Assembly (NCBI GenBank): GCA_038503035.1
Contig: JAVSML010024593.1
Span: 466,571 to 530,570 of the forward strand
Source: Crocodylus rhombifer
Lineage: Eukaryota; Chordata; Crocodylia; Crocodylidae
Reading direction: 5' to 3'
Length of the DNA: 64,000 bases
In this document: in pieces, positions 33,776 through 44,442 of the stretch
Layout: each line of letters begins with the position of its first letter
Position numbering within the stretch: the first letter of the stretch is position 1
The notes under the pieces: model-generated
Databases searched by the model: none
Told to the model about the DNA's origin: nothing
Seen by the model: the letters and a program-made list of their open reading frames with translations, nothing else
Position numbers and translations under genes: made by a program

Positions 33776-34516
33776 GAGGGGGTAAAAAGCACCCTGTTCA
33801 AATTTGCTGATGACACTAAGATGTGGGAGGAAGTGGGCACGTTAGAAGGGAGTAATAGGCTGCAATCAGACCTAGAAAGGTTACAGGGGTGGGTGCATAT
33901 TACAGGATGGGTTTCAACACTGACAAGTGCAAGGTGCTGCACCTGGGGAGGAAGAACCAGCACCATACCTACAGGCTGGGGAGCTCCCTTCTCATCAGTG
34001 CAAAGGCAGAAAAGGATCTTAGAGTCATCACTGATGCCAAGATGAACATGGGCCGGCAGTGTGGGGAGGCAGTCAGGAAGGCCAACCACACCTTGTCATG
34101 CATCCACAGATGCATCTCAAGCAGATCCAAGGAGGTGATACTCCCCCTCTATGCGGCACTGGTCAGGCCACAGCTGGAGTACTGTGTTGTTTTGGGCACC
34201 GCACTTCAAGAGGGATGTGGACAACATGGGGAGGGTCCAGAGGAGGGCCACTTGTATGATCAGGGGACAGCAAGGCAGGCCCTATGAGGAGAGGCTATGG
34301 GACCTGAACCTGTTCAGCCTCCAAAAGAGAAGGCTGAGGGGGGATCTTGTGGCCTGTTATAAACTAGTCAGGGGGGATCAGCAGGCATTGGGGGAGTCGT
34401 TGTTTCCCCGAGCACCGCCAGGAGTGACCAGGGATAACGGTCACAAGCTGGCAGAGGGTAGATTCAGACTAGACATCAGGAGGCGCTACTTCACTGTCAG
34501 GGCGGCTAGGATCTAG
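33776..34516 (+). pseudogene. CR1 ORF2 C-terminal fragment with FADD site
   Basis: TLFKFADDTKMW (intact catalytic aspartates) is followed by GFNTDKCKVLHLGRKNQHH, LPLYAALVRPQLEYC, then a frameshift (EYCVVLG instead of EYCVQFW) and continuation in another frame: FWAPHFKRDVDN, PYEERLWDLNLFSLQKRR, FRLDIRRRYFTVRAARI. A TAG ends it at 34514-34516. Confidence 0.8.
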
Positions 34517-34626
34517 AACCAACTTCCAAGAGAAGTGGTGCTGGCTCCTACCCTGGGGGTGCACGGCAGGAGGTTGGACTTGATGATCTTCTGAGGTCCC
34601 TCCCAACCCTACCAACTATGAAACTA
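33776..34626 (+). mobile_element. CR1 LINE, 5' truncated, nested in tandem-unit element
   Basis: It begins GAGGGGGTAAAAAGCACC just ahead of the RT catalytic site and ends at CCAACTATGAAACTA. It is very similar to 55975-56850 (same subfamily). Near 34560 about 70 bases of 3' sequence are missing (GGGGGTGCACGGCAGG joins two distant parts). Confidence 0.85.
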
Positions 34627-34860
34627 CAACAAGCAGAACTTGTGACATGGGTGACACTGTGTGTGTTAAGACACAGCAGAGTAAAAGCTGCAGACCTCCT
34701 AGCCTCTGCTGCGGCCATGAAGACTGTCAGCTGTCAAAGAGATAGGTGCAGGGGGGGGGTCTGGGTTCTGGGGCACTCCCATCCATGGGAATGTGATGGG
34801 CGCATGGGGCCCTGCATCTCTAGCTGCTGACAGGCAAAACTCATGACATGGGTGCTTGTG

Positions 34861-35431
34861 CAACTGACTCTCTCTGTCTTGGGGCAGTTGATTATCTGTA
34901 TTGATTACTTCCTCTCCTTAGTCTGTGGTTTTGTAGGTGTTAATTAGGTGTTAACAAGTTAATTAGCAAGGATTAACAGTTACTGACAATTTCTTAAAAT
35001 TTATTGTTCTTGCGCTTGAAAACAGCACAGTAAACCTGATTGAAAAATTGTTTATTTTCCTTAAGAAAATTTCAGGTTTTCATAATGAACCTGAAAACAA
35101 TTTTTCTTAAGTAATCAGTATGAAAAAATAAATACTTTGAATGAAACACAGATCAGTTTTCAAACATCAAGAATTTTCAAAGAATCAGTTTCTGAAGAAA
35201 AGTCATTTAATTAAAAATAAAATTTTCTGTTGTACATTTTCATGGCAAAATTTACATTCTGCCCTAAAGCCAGCATCATACTCCAATTTAGTTTTCCAGG
35301 CATTTTTCAAGTGATTAACATGATACCATATTTAAGTACTGAACATGAACTAAAAAGGAAAAAAGAGAGGCTATTTGGATTATTAATTAATTTTCCTTTA
35401 GAATGGAATTTTGAAACGTAGTGTATTAAAC
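34861..35431. other. AT-rich intergenic sequence
   Basis: Nothing recognised. Confidence 0.45.
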
Positions 35432-36959
35432 CAGGAGTCATCAACCTCGTATGAACATTGGCTGCAGTTTGCGACCTAACTGGTACCTTGGGCGGACATT
35501 TTCCTCCAGTCTCTCCAAACAACAGTGAGCTTAGTTTGCAGTGACAAAGAACAGCCTTCCACCCAGCTGGAGCATCTGGCTGGAGTGCCCAGAGGAGATC
35601 AGTGTATCATTATTAAACTATAATCCAAATAAAACAACTGGGAACCAGCACACCCTTAGCAAAATGGCTATGTACCCACCTGGTTTCGAACATCCGTTCA
35701 TGCGCTACGCGTCCCTGGATGTTCAGGGTTGTCTGCCCGTCCGTCCCTGTGATCCCAACGAGTTGGTGTCATTGACCTGAATCATCTCACCCCAATCTCG
35801 CCTACCATGACTTCTATCTTATCTCAGTGGTGGGGTTTGACTATCAGCATTTCTCATTCATGGGACCACAGGACAGCAATCTTCTGCGAGGTTCCTCTTC
35901 CCCTCTACCTCACCCTTACACTCCACCTTGATGAATGTTAGCGGTCTTCGGCCATGTCTCTCCGATAGCTGAGGCTTGGTGCCCTTTCATAGTGGGCTAC
36001 AGGAGTCTGACTACAGGCTCCCTCCTTCTCCTAACAGCTAACTGCCCTTGCCCATGATTGAACCCTGTGTGGGCTGTATACCTCACAACCCCTCCAAAAG
36101 TGGGTAACAAAAAAAAGCCACAAAGTAAATCACCAGCAGAGAGACACAGGTTACCAAGGGATGTCCTTTGCCCCCTTGTATGCCTATTCCTGCAGCCTGC
36201 CCTGTTGCCACCGGCTGCAGCCTCTAAGACCCTTGCCAAACCTAGACTCAGTCTGGGTCAGTCTGCTGTCCCTCTCTTCTTCCCCTCCGTTCTCTACCAC
36301 GCCTGTGGATTCACTGTATTCTCAGTGGATCCCCTCAACGTGTCTCCCCCATGACTTCTCCTTCGGGCTGCCCGAGCCCTCGACAATCCCACCTGATCCA
36401 GCAATGTGACTCCTGCCACCTCTCCTGACCATTTGTGGGCACCTCCAATTCTCAATGCTCTCCGGCTCTCTCCTGCCTTCATATCTCGGCTCTGCCGTCT
36501 CGCCTCCTGCCTCGTTGCCAGCGGCAACCTACTCCTGCAAGGACTCACTTTTTCTACTGGGACTGCAGGCTGCAAACCCCCACACTCCTCCACTCCAAGG
36601 GGACTCCGAGAGAGCTTCCCCCTCTGGCACTCCTGCTGGTCTCCCCCCCCTTGCTCCTTGCCCACAGCTCCTTTTAACTCCCCCAACCAGCTCCTGCAGC
36701 TGCCACCATCAGCTGGCCGCAACTTTATAAAAACGCGGCTAATGAGCTGCTTGGGTCCCACCGCCACTTCTGGCTTCGTCATGGTTCTGGCTAAAGGTAA
36801 GAATCTTTCTGTTTGCTTCTCTTTTCTTTCTTCTCTTTCTCCGCCCCATTCTTGCTCCCTGAGTTCTCCCCAGGGTTTTCCCCTTGGTTGCTCCCCAGGA
36901 CAGGCTATATCCCTTTGTAGGCCAGATGTAGCCTGCAGGCTATAGTTTGCTGACCCCTG
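35432..36959. mobile_element. hAT-like non-autonomous element, about 1.5 kb
   Basis: Left end CAGGAGTCATCAACCTCG; reverse complement of right end CAGGGGTCAGCAAACTATAGCC. This is the common hAT end type CAGGGGT(C/G)nnCAAACT. The flanking 8-mers TATTAAAC and ATTTAAAT agree only partly. The C-rich interior has open stretches on both strands (for example 36406-36945) without domains, so I do not call genes there. Confidence 0.6.
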
Positions 36960-39573
36960 ATTTAAATTCTTTGGAATGGAGACAGTTTACTTCTTTTTAT
37001 CTCAGAAATAAATTGATTCAGACACTTTCAGAACAATCCATAGTTGCCAGTATAAAGTTTGATAGCTGACGTTATGGTGATACGTGCAAACCATTGCTTT
37101 TAAAATGCCCACTTTTTAAAATATCTCACTTGACAGTTACTTCTTGAGAAAGCAAGAAGGGAGTTTGTTACAACAGTAAATACATTCCTGATAGTTGAGA
37201 ACCGTGTTTTCAGGAATTGCTTCTGAAGGTATCTCATTAGTTTTGCACTCACTGGAACCTGTATATATGTTTGCACATCTTCAGCTACCCATATTTCTTT
37301 AATTCTTGGATATGGGCATAGTTTATTCTACTTACACCAAGTTGCAGTTTACACACTTGCAACGTCAAGTTTAAAAAGTGAGTTGAGATCATCTCTTTTT
37401 TCTCAAAATTTGGCCCTGAAAGGGCATTGTTACCAGTAATTTGGAATAAATCCATCTATTAAACATATTGCTGCAGCTCAACCAACTGAACTAGATCTAT
37501 GTTTCTCTACTGTGATCTGAAAGAATTGTTAGGAGGAGATATTGTATCAGTATAGATCCCATTCCAGTGAAGTGTAAAGTATAGCACCTGGAAGAACTCT
37601 CTAGCAATTAGAGCTAAGGAGGTAACAATAACTGCCACCCGGTGCTTGGAGCAGTACTTAAAAGTTTGGTTTAATACTGTATTTTCTTGCATACCCCACA
37701 GCTCCAATAAAGACACACACCTTGGTTTTGGGAAGGCAGAATAAAGAAAAACGGTTTTTCCTGATTTTTGGTCTCATAGAGCAAAGATATAACCTAATCT
37801 TCAGATCACTCATCTTCCTTTCCTGCTCAAGCAAAAAAAAAAAAAAAAGCTACAGTTTACCCTTTCACATCTGAATTGTCAGCAGCTCTTGGCTGAAGCC
37901 AAGTCCAGGTGAAGACTGGATTCTAGGGCAGATGTAGGATTTTGAAAAGAGCTAAAAACAGTTGCAGGCTTATGAATTAAGAGAAGAGAGACCAGGAGGC
38001 TAACAGACAGCAATATTGCTGAAGAAAGGATAGCTGATTAATGAAACATCAAGACCATCAAAAAAGGGAGATGGTCATTAAACCTGTGGAGTGCAAAACA
38101 ATTAGTAGAAGTCATGTAGATTATAATGAGCCATTAAGTCAATTGACTTCATCCACTCTGCTTGAATAGAAATGCTACTGCTGATGCCAGGCAGTTGGTT
38201 TTAATCTTGGGTGAAGCAGAGATCAAAACAAAGTACAACTGCATCACTGCACTCTTTTCTCCCCTGTATCTGTCCCTGCTGGAGTCTGCCTCTCCCATCA
38301 TTCAGCTGCTGGGAGAAAAAAGAAAAGAAAGTACCTACCCTCTTACAACATCTCCATACTTCCATTCTAGGCAGAAAATCAGCCTCCCCTGATTAAAACA
38401 CAGACCCCAATTTTGGAAGGCTAATTTTGGAGCAAAAGGTGAGTGTGCTATGCAAGTAAATATGGCTGGTTAAATTAAAGATGAGCATAAGTTGCTATTA
38501 CTTTCTTTTTTCTCTATCAATAAATAAGATGCCACATATGCAATGAGAAACTTTGGAATTTTTAAATCCTCCAGAAATAGCCCTCAGTCTCAGCCAAAGC
38601 TAATGCAGCCAGAATTCCCACTGAAAGCTTTCAGCAAGCAGGAACTCAGTTTTTGTTTAAACATATCCTGCTGCATGTTGTGCTATTTGTAAGGGGTTGG
38701 GGTTGTTGTTTGCTTTATTATTATTAAAAAATAACATTTTTAAGACTTCAATTTTTTCTGGAGAAAATAGAACTGTTCATTTATGAGGACCATACAAGTT
38801 TTCTTTTGCATTGTCTGTTTTTCTTTTAATCTTTTTTTCTCAAAATTTGACTTAATAAAGATGGGTACAGGGGTGGGCAGTAGCTACAAATATTGGGATA
38901 TAAGACTTGGATGACCTCCAGGTAGATCTAGAGGTATTTAAAATTATTTTACCAAAAGTATATTTTCCAAAAAATGCAGTTTCAGGAGGTCTAAAACAAT
39001 GTATGAATTTAGGTCAAATTTTATGAGCAGGTTCAGTCAAAAATTGCAGGGGGATTGGTTGGGGAAGGGATGGACTTCAGAAAAAAAATTAAACATTTTG
39101 CTTGTACATTTTTCTATGTGAAATGTTTCATTTTTTAAAATTATGTTTTATTGTGAAATAAAGTTAAACCTTTAGAAAAAGAAAAATGAATGGGCAATAA
39201 GATAACCTAAAACATTGCATATAAAATACCCCATTTCTTCATTGGTCTGAACAAAACTTTTTCATTTCATCAAAAAAGGCTCCTACTTTTCCATTTTAGA
39301 TTGTACCCAAACAGAATATTTTTCAAGTTGATTTTGGGTTAACTACCTTACCATTATTCACACAGCTCCACTGCTGCATCACAGAGTGCAGTCCTCTATT
39401 ACTGCAGGTCATGGTATATAATTCTCTTCATAAACTTAAACTTTGGTATAAAGCTATTTATCATACTCCCAGAATGATTGGAGATGTTTCCTTTGGCATA
39501 TCTAAACCAATAACAGTGAATGCCAGGGGGAATATTAAACAGAGATATCCAGTTCAATGTTCTCCCTCTATGG
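36960..39573. other. AT-rich intergenic sequence
   Basis: Nothing recognised apart from an A16 run near 37831-37848. Confidence 0.45.
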
Positions 39574-39753
39574 CAGTGTTTCCCAACCAGTGTGCCATGG
39601 CACAAAAGTGCACTGTCAGAAATGAACAGGGGTGCTGCGCAATTTTGCCATGGCCATAGGTACAAGGATGGGGAGTGCCTTAACAGGTGTGCTGCAGAAA
39701 AAACATTTATTAATGTAAGTGTCCCCTGGGCAGGAAAAGGTTGGGAAACACTG
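39574..39753. mobile_element. hAT MITE, 180 bp, perfect termini and target duplication
   Basis: The ends CAGTGTTTCCCAACC and GGTTGGGAAACACTG are perfect 15-bp inverted repeats. The flanks CTCTATGG (39566-39573 and 39754-39761) are an exact 8-bp duplication, diagnostic of a hAT-superfamily insertion. There is no coding capacity. Confidence 0.9.
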
Positions 39754-40245
39754 CTCTATGGCATCCATTTCCATCATTCTACTGTTGGAAACTATACTAG
39801 TTGGACCATTGGTATGGCACTTCTGTTCTTATTACAAGTCTTTGCTATATTGGACCTCTGATTTCTCCTGCCAGTACTTTCATTAGCCTCAATGGAGATT
39901 ATTCAGTCTCCCTGACATGACACACAAACATTTTTTGGTTTTTTGGCTTCTATGTCAGGTATGGCAATCTCTAGACTTACACAGAGTGATATCTTATACA
40001 GTTGTGATGGTCTAGGAATTATGTAAGATGCAAGGATTTCTTAGCCTTGCATTCAAAACCTTGTTTAACACATTCTCAACTCTGTAGTTGATCCAATAGA
40101 TATCACCCTAATAAATTCTTATTTATATGGCTCAAGAACCTTATGTTTAATTGGAATTCTCTGCAGTTTTGATATCCTCTCCAAGATCTAACTTGGTTTG
40201 ATTTTTGGCAAGCCTCACTTTACCTTTACACTTTTTGATCTCTAA
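39754..40245. other. AT-rich intergenic sequence
   Basis: Nothing recognised. Confidence 0.4.
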
Positions 40246-40752
40246 GGCTAAGTACAGACAGTCAAAAAGCCCAAGTCTGAATTGATTTAATCTTTGCATG
40301 TTAGTCTAAGCTATGTACATTGAATGGATAAGCAAGTGAGCAGACATTCACTTTTGATTCCAGAAATGCAGATATATATATATATATATGCCTGCAGTGG
40401 CCCAGCCGGAGGTGCTAGAGCACACCTCCCTGCTTGGCTGGAGCCAGACAACTTGGGCCAAGGCTAGCCTAGGTTTGCAAGGGGGAGAGGAGGGGGAAGG
40501 GAGTGAAAAGCATCCTGGGATGCTGGGGGACTGAGAGTTCACTTGAATCTGAAGGGCATCTGGGACAGAAACTGAATAAACCAATTTAACCTAAATCTGT
40601 TAAGTCTGATACTACATCCATCCAGGTTTATCTTAAATCAGTTTTGGCCACTTTGAAAATGGTTTATGTGAACTGAACTTCTGTTGTGTTACAGATTTGA
40701 CCTGGTTTCTGGTCTCTTATACTGGTTTATGTGTAATTTCTGTCCCTAGTCT
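40246..40752 (-). mobile_element. DNA transposon of the 6116-7429 family
   Basis: Left end CTAAGTACAGACAGTC; reverse complement of right end CTAGGGACAGAAATTAC. The interior matches the 6.1-7.4 kb copies in inverse orientation (GAATTGATT, CCTGCAGTGGC, GTTTATCTTAAATCAGTTTT). It includes a (TA)n run at 40371-40388. This is the only copy with both ends recognisable. Confidence 0.6.
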
Positions 40753-41169
40753 AAAAAGTAATCTTCCTGTCTGATCAGTCCTGGGTTTTCTTCCATTCCA
40801 TGCAGGTTCTCTGCTTGTTTGTAATACTTTTTTTGTAGTGGATCTTTATCAAGTTTCTCCAGTAAGTCTGGAGCTCTTTCTTCCAAATCTTACCCATTTC
40901 ATGGCTGATAACAGAGAGGTTTCACTTTGAACTTAAAAGCTTCTCCTTCACATTCCCAAGCTCCTCCTTCACATTCAAGTTTCGTCAAATATTCTTTTTT
41001 AATTCAGAATGGATTGTATTCTTCTTTCTTCCCTCATGATTCCTGCCTCCACTGCAAAACTTTTTCAAATCCCTCAAGTTTCACTTTTCAGTTATAGTCT
41101 CTTATCTTAATACCATTATTGTACCATGTAAGGCTATAAACAGATTTCATCCTTGTCGTAGGAACAGCT
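40753..41169. other. AT-rich intergenic sequence
   Basis: Nothing recognised. Confidence 0.4.
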
Positions 41170-41720
41170 GTGCTGAGATGTGTCCAGGGCTGAGATGTGC
41201 CCTGGCACATCTGATACACTTCACTGGGTGACGCATACATTGCCTTTGATTCCACAGGGTTGGGCCTTGGCCACTAGCAGGGCTTCAAGGTTGAGATCCT
41301 GCAGAGCAACTGCAAACAGAGTAACTGACTTGGGGTGCATCTCTGCAAATGGGGAAACCCTGGGGTTCCCCCATTTCCAGGGGCATGCCCCAAGTTGGTG
41401 CATGGTGACATGATACACACACTCAATGTATCTCCTGACAAGCGATCTTTGGGATACGCCTCTGCAAACAGAGATTCCTGAAGCTCCAGAAATTCCTGTC
41501 TGAGGCTTCAGCATTTTCATAGGTGCACCACAAGTCAGAGCAATATACATGCTTGGGAATCTCCTTTTGGGGGAATCCCTGGGGTGCACCTCTGCAAATG
41601 GGGAAGGCAGCTGAGCATTCCTAGGACTTCAGAGGCCTGATCCTGCATGCTTTAGGAAAACTCCAGCAGGGAAATTCCTGGGGTGCCCAGAATAGGGCCC
41701 CTGAAGCCCCAGGGGCACCT
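41170..41720. repeat. Degenerate minisatellite, about 120-130 bp period
   Basis: GGGGTGCATCTCTGCAAATG at about 41333, GGGATACGCCTCTGCAAAC at about 41452 and GGGGTGCACCTCTGCAAATG at about 41582, each followed by TTCC and CCAG words. The period is 119 to 130 bases. Earlier, GCTGAGATGTG occurs twice close together (41173 and 41190). It may be the interior of a larger element. Confidence 0.55.
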
Positions 41721-41905
41721 GTCTGGGCTGCCTACGCTCTCCCAACATAAAGCAAAGAGATAACCACTTCACGAACGTAATACCAATTTGTATTGTATAT
41801 TCAATTTTGGGTACTTGTGGCTCAACAAGGGGCATGGATGTCTGTTTGTTTGACCTTTGTTTTCAGCTCAAGACTATTAAGGCTAGATTAGATATTGTAA
41901 TGATA

Positions 41906-42173
41906 CAGGCAGTCCTTGTCTTACAATTTTTCAAGTTATGATGAACATCACTTATGACATTTATAAATTGACACCCCATTTCAACATTCTCATGTGGGTT
42001 TCGTCTTTATGACGATTGATACTGCGTGCAGCTGGTAAGTGGTGGAAGGGGAAAGGGAAGGGAATAGGTATGGGGACAGATCAACATGGGAAAATTGGTT
42101 CCTAGTTACAACATTTCAATTTAAGACACGGGTTTTCAGGAACTGATTGCATCATAAGTCTGTGGACTGCCTG
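41906..42173. mobile_element. Tc1/mariner-like MITE, 268 bp
   Basis: Ends CAGGCAGTCC and GGACTGCCTG are perfect inverse matches, continuing as CTTAC against CTTATG. The left flank is TA (41904-41905); the right flank is TG, one change from TA. The interior has no coding capacity. Assignment to Tc1/mariner (Tigger-like) is an inference from the TA flank and end sequence. Confidence 0.6.
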
Positions 42174-42187
42174 TGTAGGAAACTCTG

Positions 42188-42226
42188 CTGTTCTTCTAGT
42201 GAACTCTTCAGGCACTAGAAGAACAG
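42188..42226. repeat. Perfect 14-bp hairpin
   Basis: CTGTTCTTCTAGTG and its exact reverse complement separated by 11 bases. It lies just outside the MITE at 41906-42173. Function unknown. Confidence 0.8.
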
Positions 42227-43077
42227 GCTTGTTTCATTATTGATTATGAGGCTGAATGAAGTTTAATAAAGAATACTCAGAAATAAAAAGCATCAGCAAG
42301 TTTCATTCCAAATGTGTAGAGCTAGAGCTGGCTATTGGAGTCTTAAAACTGAGGGCAAGGTAGGACAAATGCAGCCAGGAGATGAAACTATTTAGTGTCT
42401 GTGCTGGCAACATCTATTAGAGGTACTCTTGTGCCTCTCAGAAAAGTCCACAAATGTGGAATGCTGTGAATAGATAAATCACAAAATGAAATCCTTCCCC
42501 TCCCCCTGCAAAAAAAAAATCTGTAGGAAACTTAGAATAATATGTATCTTTTTTCCTTTAGCATGGGTATCACTGTATATTCTCCTTCCATTATTCTTGT
42601 TCCAAGCATATGTTTTATTTACAAGCAAATGTAAACGATAAAAATGAAGGAAACCATTGATAGAATGTTGGTAACATTAGGAATAAACAGGTGACAGCTC
42701 TATATTGAAGGTTTTTTTGAGAGACAGAAGACCAGAGAGACCAGTCCTCTGCTGCTGAGGCTTAAGCTTTAAATCGCCCTCCAAAAGTAGTGAAAACTGC
42801 TAACCTTCCTGCAGGATATCCTGTTGTGACCAAAAGCTTTTTTTCTAAGTCCTACAGTGTACACCCAGAGACTTTGATCTGGGGAAAGTCAATCTACTTG
42901 TTTCATCCCTTTGTTTAAATGTTTTTTATTGCATAAATAAATGAATACATGTACAATAATTAGTTTCCTTAAAAGCCTGAGTAATACATAATAAAAATTG
43001 CATAAGGAGAAATATTTTGTAATTATGCAGAAGCAAAACACCATCTGGATTCCTCCTCGCTTTATCATCTGTATATT
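42227..43077. other. AT-rich intergenic sequence
   Basis: Nothing recognised. Confidence 0.4.
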
Positions 43078-43202
43078 TTTTGAGAGAGGTAGCTATCCAT
43101 GTTAATCTGAAGTCAGGCAGAAGCCTGGGTAGTATGGTACCTTGTAGCCTAACTAATTAGAAAGGCACGAACTTTCATAGGCTTCAGCCTACCACATCAA
43201 AT
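43078..43202 (-). mobile_element. PLE-like tail (minus), left half of divergent pair
   Basis: The minus strand reads TTGATGTGGTAGGCTGAAGCC, then TATGAAAG and TACAAGGTACCATACTACCC. The GGCT...AGCC stem followed by GAAAG is the hammerhead-like arrangement. The same words in the plus direction occur at 43455-43525. Confidence 0.5.
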
Positions 43203-43215
43203 GCTATGAACAGAC

Positions 43216-43400
43216 TTTCATTGAACCATAGAAAAATCAGATTGGAAGAGACCTCAGGAGGTCATCTAGTCCAACCCCCTGCTCAAAGCAGGACCGTCCC
43301 CAACTATATCATTCCAGCCAAGGATTTGTCAAGCCAGGCCTTAAAAACCTCCAAGGATGGAGATTCTATCATGTCTCTACATAACCCATTCCTTACATTT
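43216..43400 (-). mobile_element. CR1 3' UTR fragment
   Basis: The plus strand shows ACCTCAGGAGGTCATCTAGTCC and CCCCCTGCTCAAAGCAGGA, the reverse complement of a CR1 3' end (subfamily differs from the GATCCCAGCAAGATAAG type). It sits between two divergent PLE-like tails. Confidence 0.75.
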
Positions 43401-43437
43401 TGTATTTTAATGACCTTATTCTTTTAGTACCTTTGCT

Positions 43438-43540
43438 CTCTGAAAATCCACTCAGTGTCTGACAAAGTAGGCTGTAACCTATAAAAGTTCACTCAACAAT
43501 TTAGTCTGCAAGGTATCTTACTGCCCTGCCTACTGTTTCC
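43438..43540 (+). mobile_element. PLE-like tail (plus), right half of divergent pair
   Basis: CTGACAA (43459-43465), a stem GTAGGCT...AACCTAT, TAAAAG, then TTAGTCTGCAAGGTATCTTAC. Equivalent to the minus-strand tail at 43078-43202. Confidence 0.5.
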
Positions 43541-43940
43541 TTTTAGTTCCATGACCCACCCAACCCTGGGGTCCCATTCACCCCAGTCCCTGCCCCTACC
43601 CTTTCCCCTGCTCTTGCCCCACACTCTCCCTCACCATGGGGGCCTCTGCCCCCTTCCCTTCCNNNNNNNNNNATAATATGATTGGGGGAGCAGTGATGTG
43701 CCCATGCCCTTCCCCTCACTCCCAAACTACAGACCCCCAGCCTTGCTTTTTCCCCTCCTGATCTACAGTATCCTGCATCCTACCAGGCCATGTGGGAGGG
43801 GGGCCTCCTCTCCCTGCGCTCCAGATGCCTTTGCGGGGACTCCCCCTCCCTGGGCTCCAAACCCCTCACACACCCACAGCCCCCCACACCTTCACAAATT
43901 CTCCCCACACCTCCCCCCCAGGCCTACCCTCCAACCATAG
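43540..43940. repeat. C-rich low-complexity tract around the gap
   Basis: CCC- and CTCC-rich sequence. Open stretches on both strands here are compositional. It resembles the interiors of the GC-rich elements elsewhere in the window. Confidence 0.5.
43663..43672. other. Assembly gap (10 N)
   Basis: Ten consecutive N within C/T-rich sequence; the true gap length is unknown. Confidence 1.
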
Positions 43941-43946
43941 AAAGTA

Positions 43947-44261
43947 CAGTAAAAGCTGTCTTAACCAGCACTTTATTAGCGGGACAACTCTATTAACTGG
44001 CATCCAAGCAACGCAGCAAAAGCAAAACCAGAAGTACCACTTCTGGGGAACTTCCCGCTTTACCACTGCAAGCTGAGTTTTTCTTTGCCACTTTTTGGGC
44101 CCACAGCCCAGGAAAAAGCAGCCTGTGAGGGGCCCCCTCCCTGTCCCCCAGCACACTGATGCTGGGGAGTGTACCAGACAGTGCACATTTGATTAACCGG
44201 AATATTTGATTAACCAGCATCCTCTGTTCCCGGGGGATGCCAGATAGCAGAGCTTTTACTG
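43947..44261. mobile_element. Tigger/pogo-like Tc1/mariner MITE, 315 bp
   Basis: Ends CAGTAAAAGCT and AGCTTTTACTG are perfect inverse matches and are flanked on both sides by TA (43945-43946 and 44262-44263). The subterminal parts TTAACCAGCA and TTAACCGG fit Tigger-like elements. No transposase. Confidence 0.8.
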
Positions 44262-44383
44262 TACCTGCATCATTTTGCATAATTTTGAGTTTTTAGCTGT
44301 GTGATTAAATTTGCAATTAAGTGCAACTAATTGTTTTAATCACGCAACTAATCATGAACAAATTTTTTAATTGTCTGACAGCC

Positions 44384-44442
44384 CATGTGTGTGTGTATGC
44401 ATGCATGTGTGTTTGTGTGTGTGTGTGTACACGCACATATAT
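44384..44442. repeat. (GT)n microsatellite
   Basis: TGTGTGTGTATGCATGCATG, then GTGTGTGTGTGTAC and (AT)n. Confidence 0.85.

Larger units (their letters stand above)
33305..34860 (+). mobile_element. DNA element with three about 159-bp tandem units, carrying a CR1
   Basis: It starts TAGGCCTGTGCAAGTAG. Three units begin with ATGAAGnCTG at 33551, 33710 and (after removing the CR1 insertion) 34717. Each continues with AAGTTTCAAGAAGATCAGTGCAGG or a decayed form, a G-run, and ACTCATGACATG-like sequence. Units 1 and 2 are 159 bases apart. A CR1 copy (33776-34626) lies in unit 2. The right end, about 34860, is not sharply defined. Related to 27652-28512. Confidence 0.55.

Noticed and set aside
35432..35439. 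Firm 8-bp target duplication for the 35432-36959 element
   Set aside because: TATTAAAC and ATTTAAAT agree at only five of eight positions, so the duplication is not claimed.
36294..36945. Open stretches of 162 and 179 codons on opposite strands
   Set aside because: Interior of a non-autonomous hAT-like element with C-rich composition; no transposase motif such as an hAT dimerisation block or DDE residues.
44384..44442. Possible CRISPR-like or regulatory repeat
   Set aside because: It is a plain (GT)n microsatellite without spacers.
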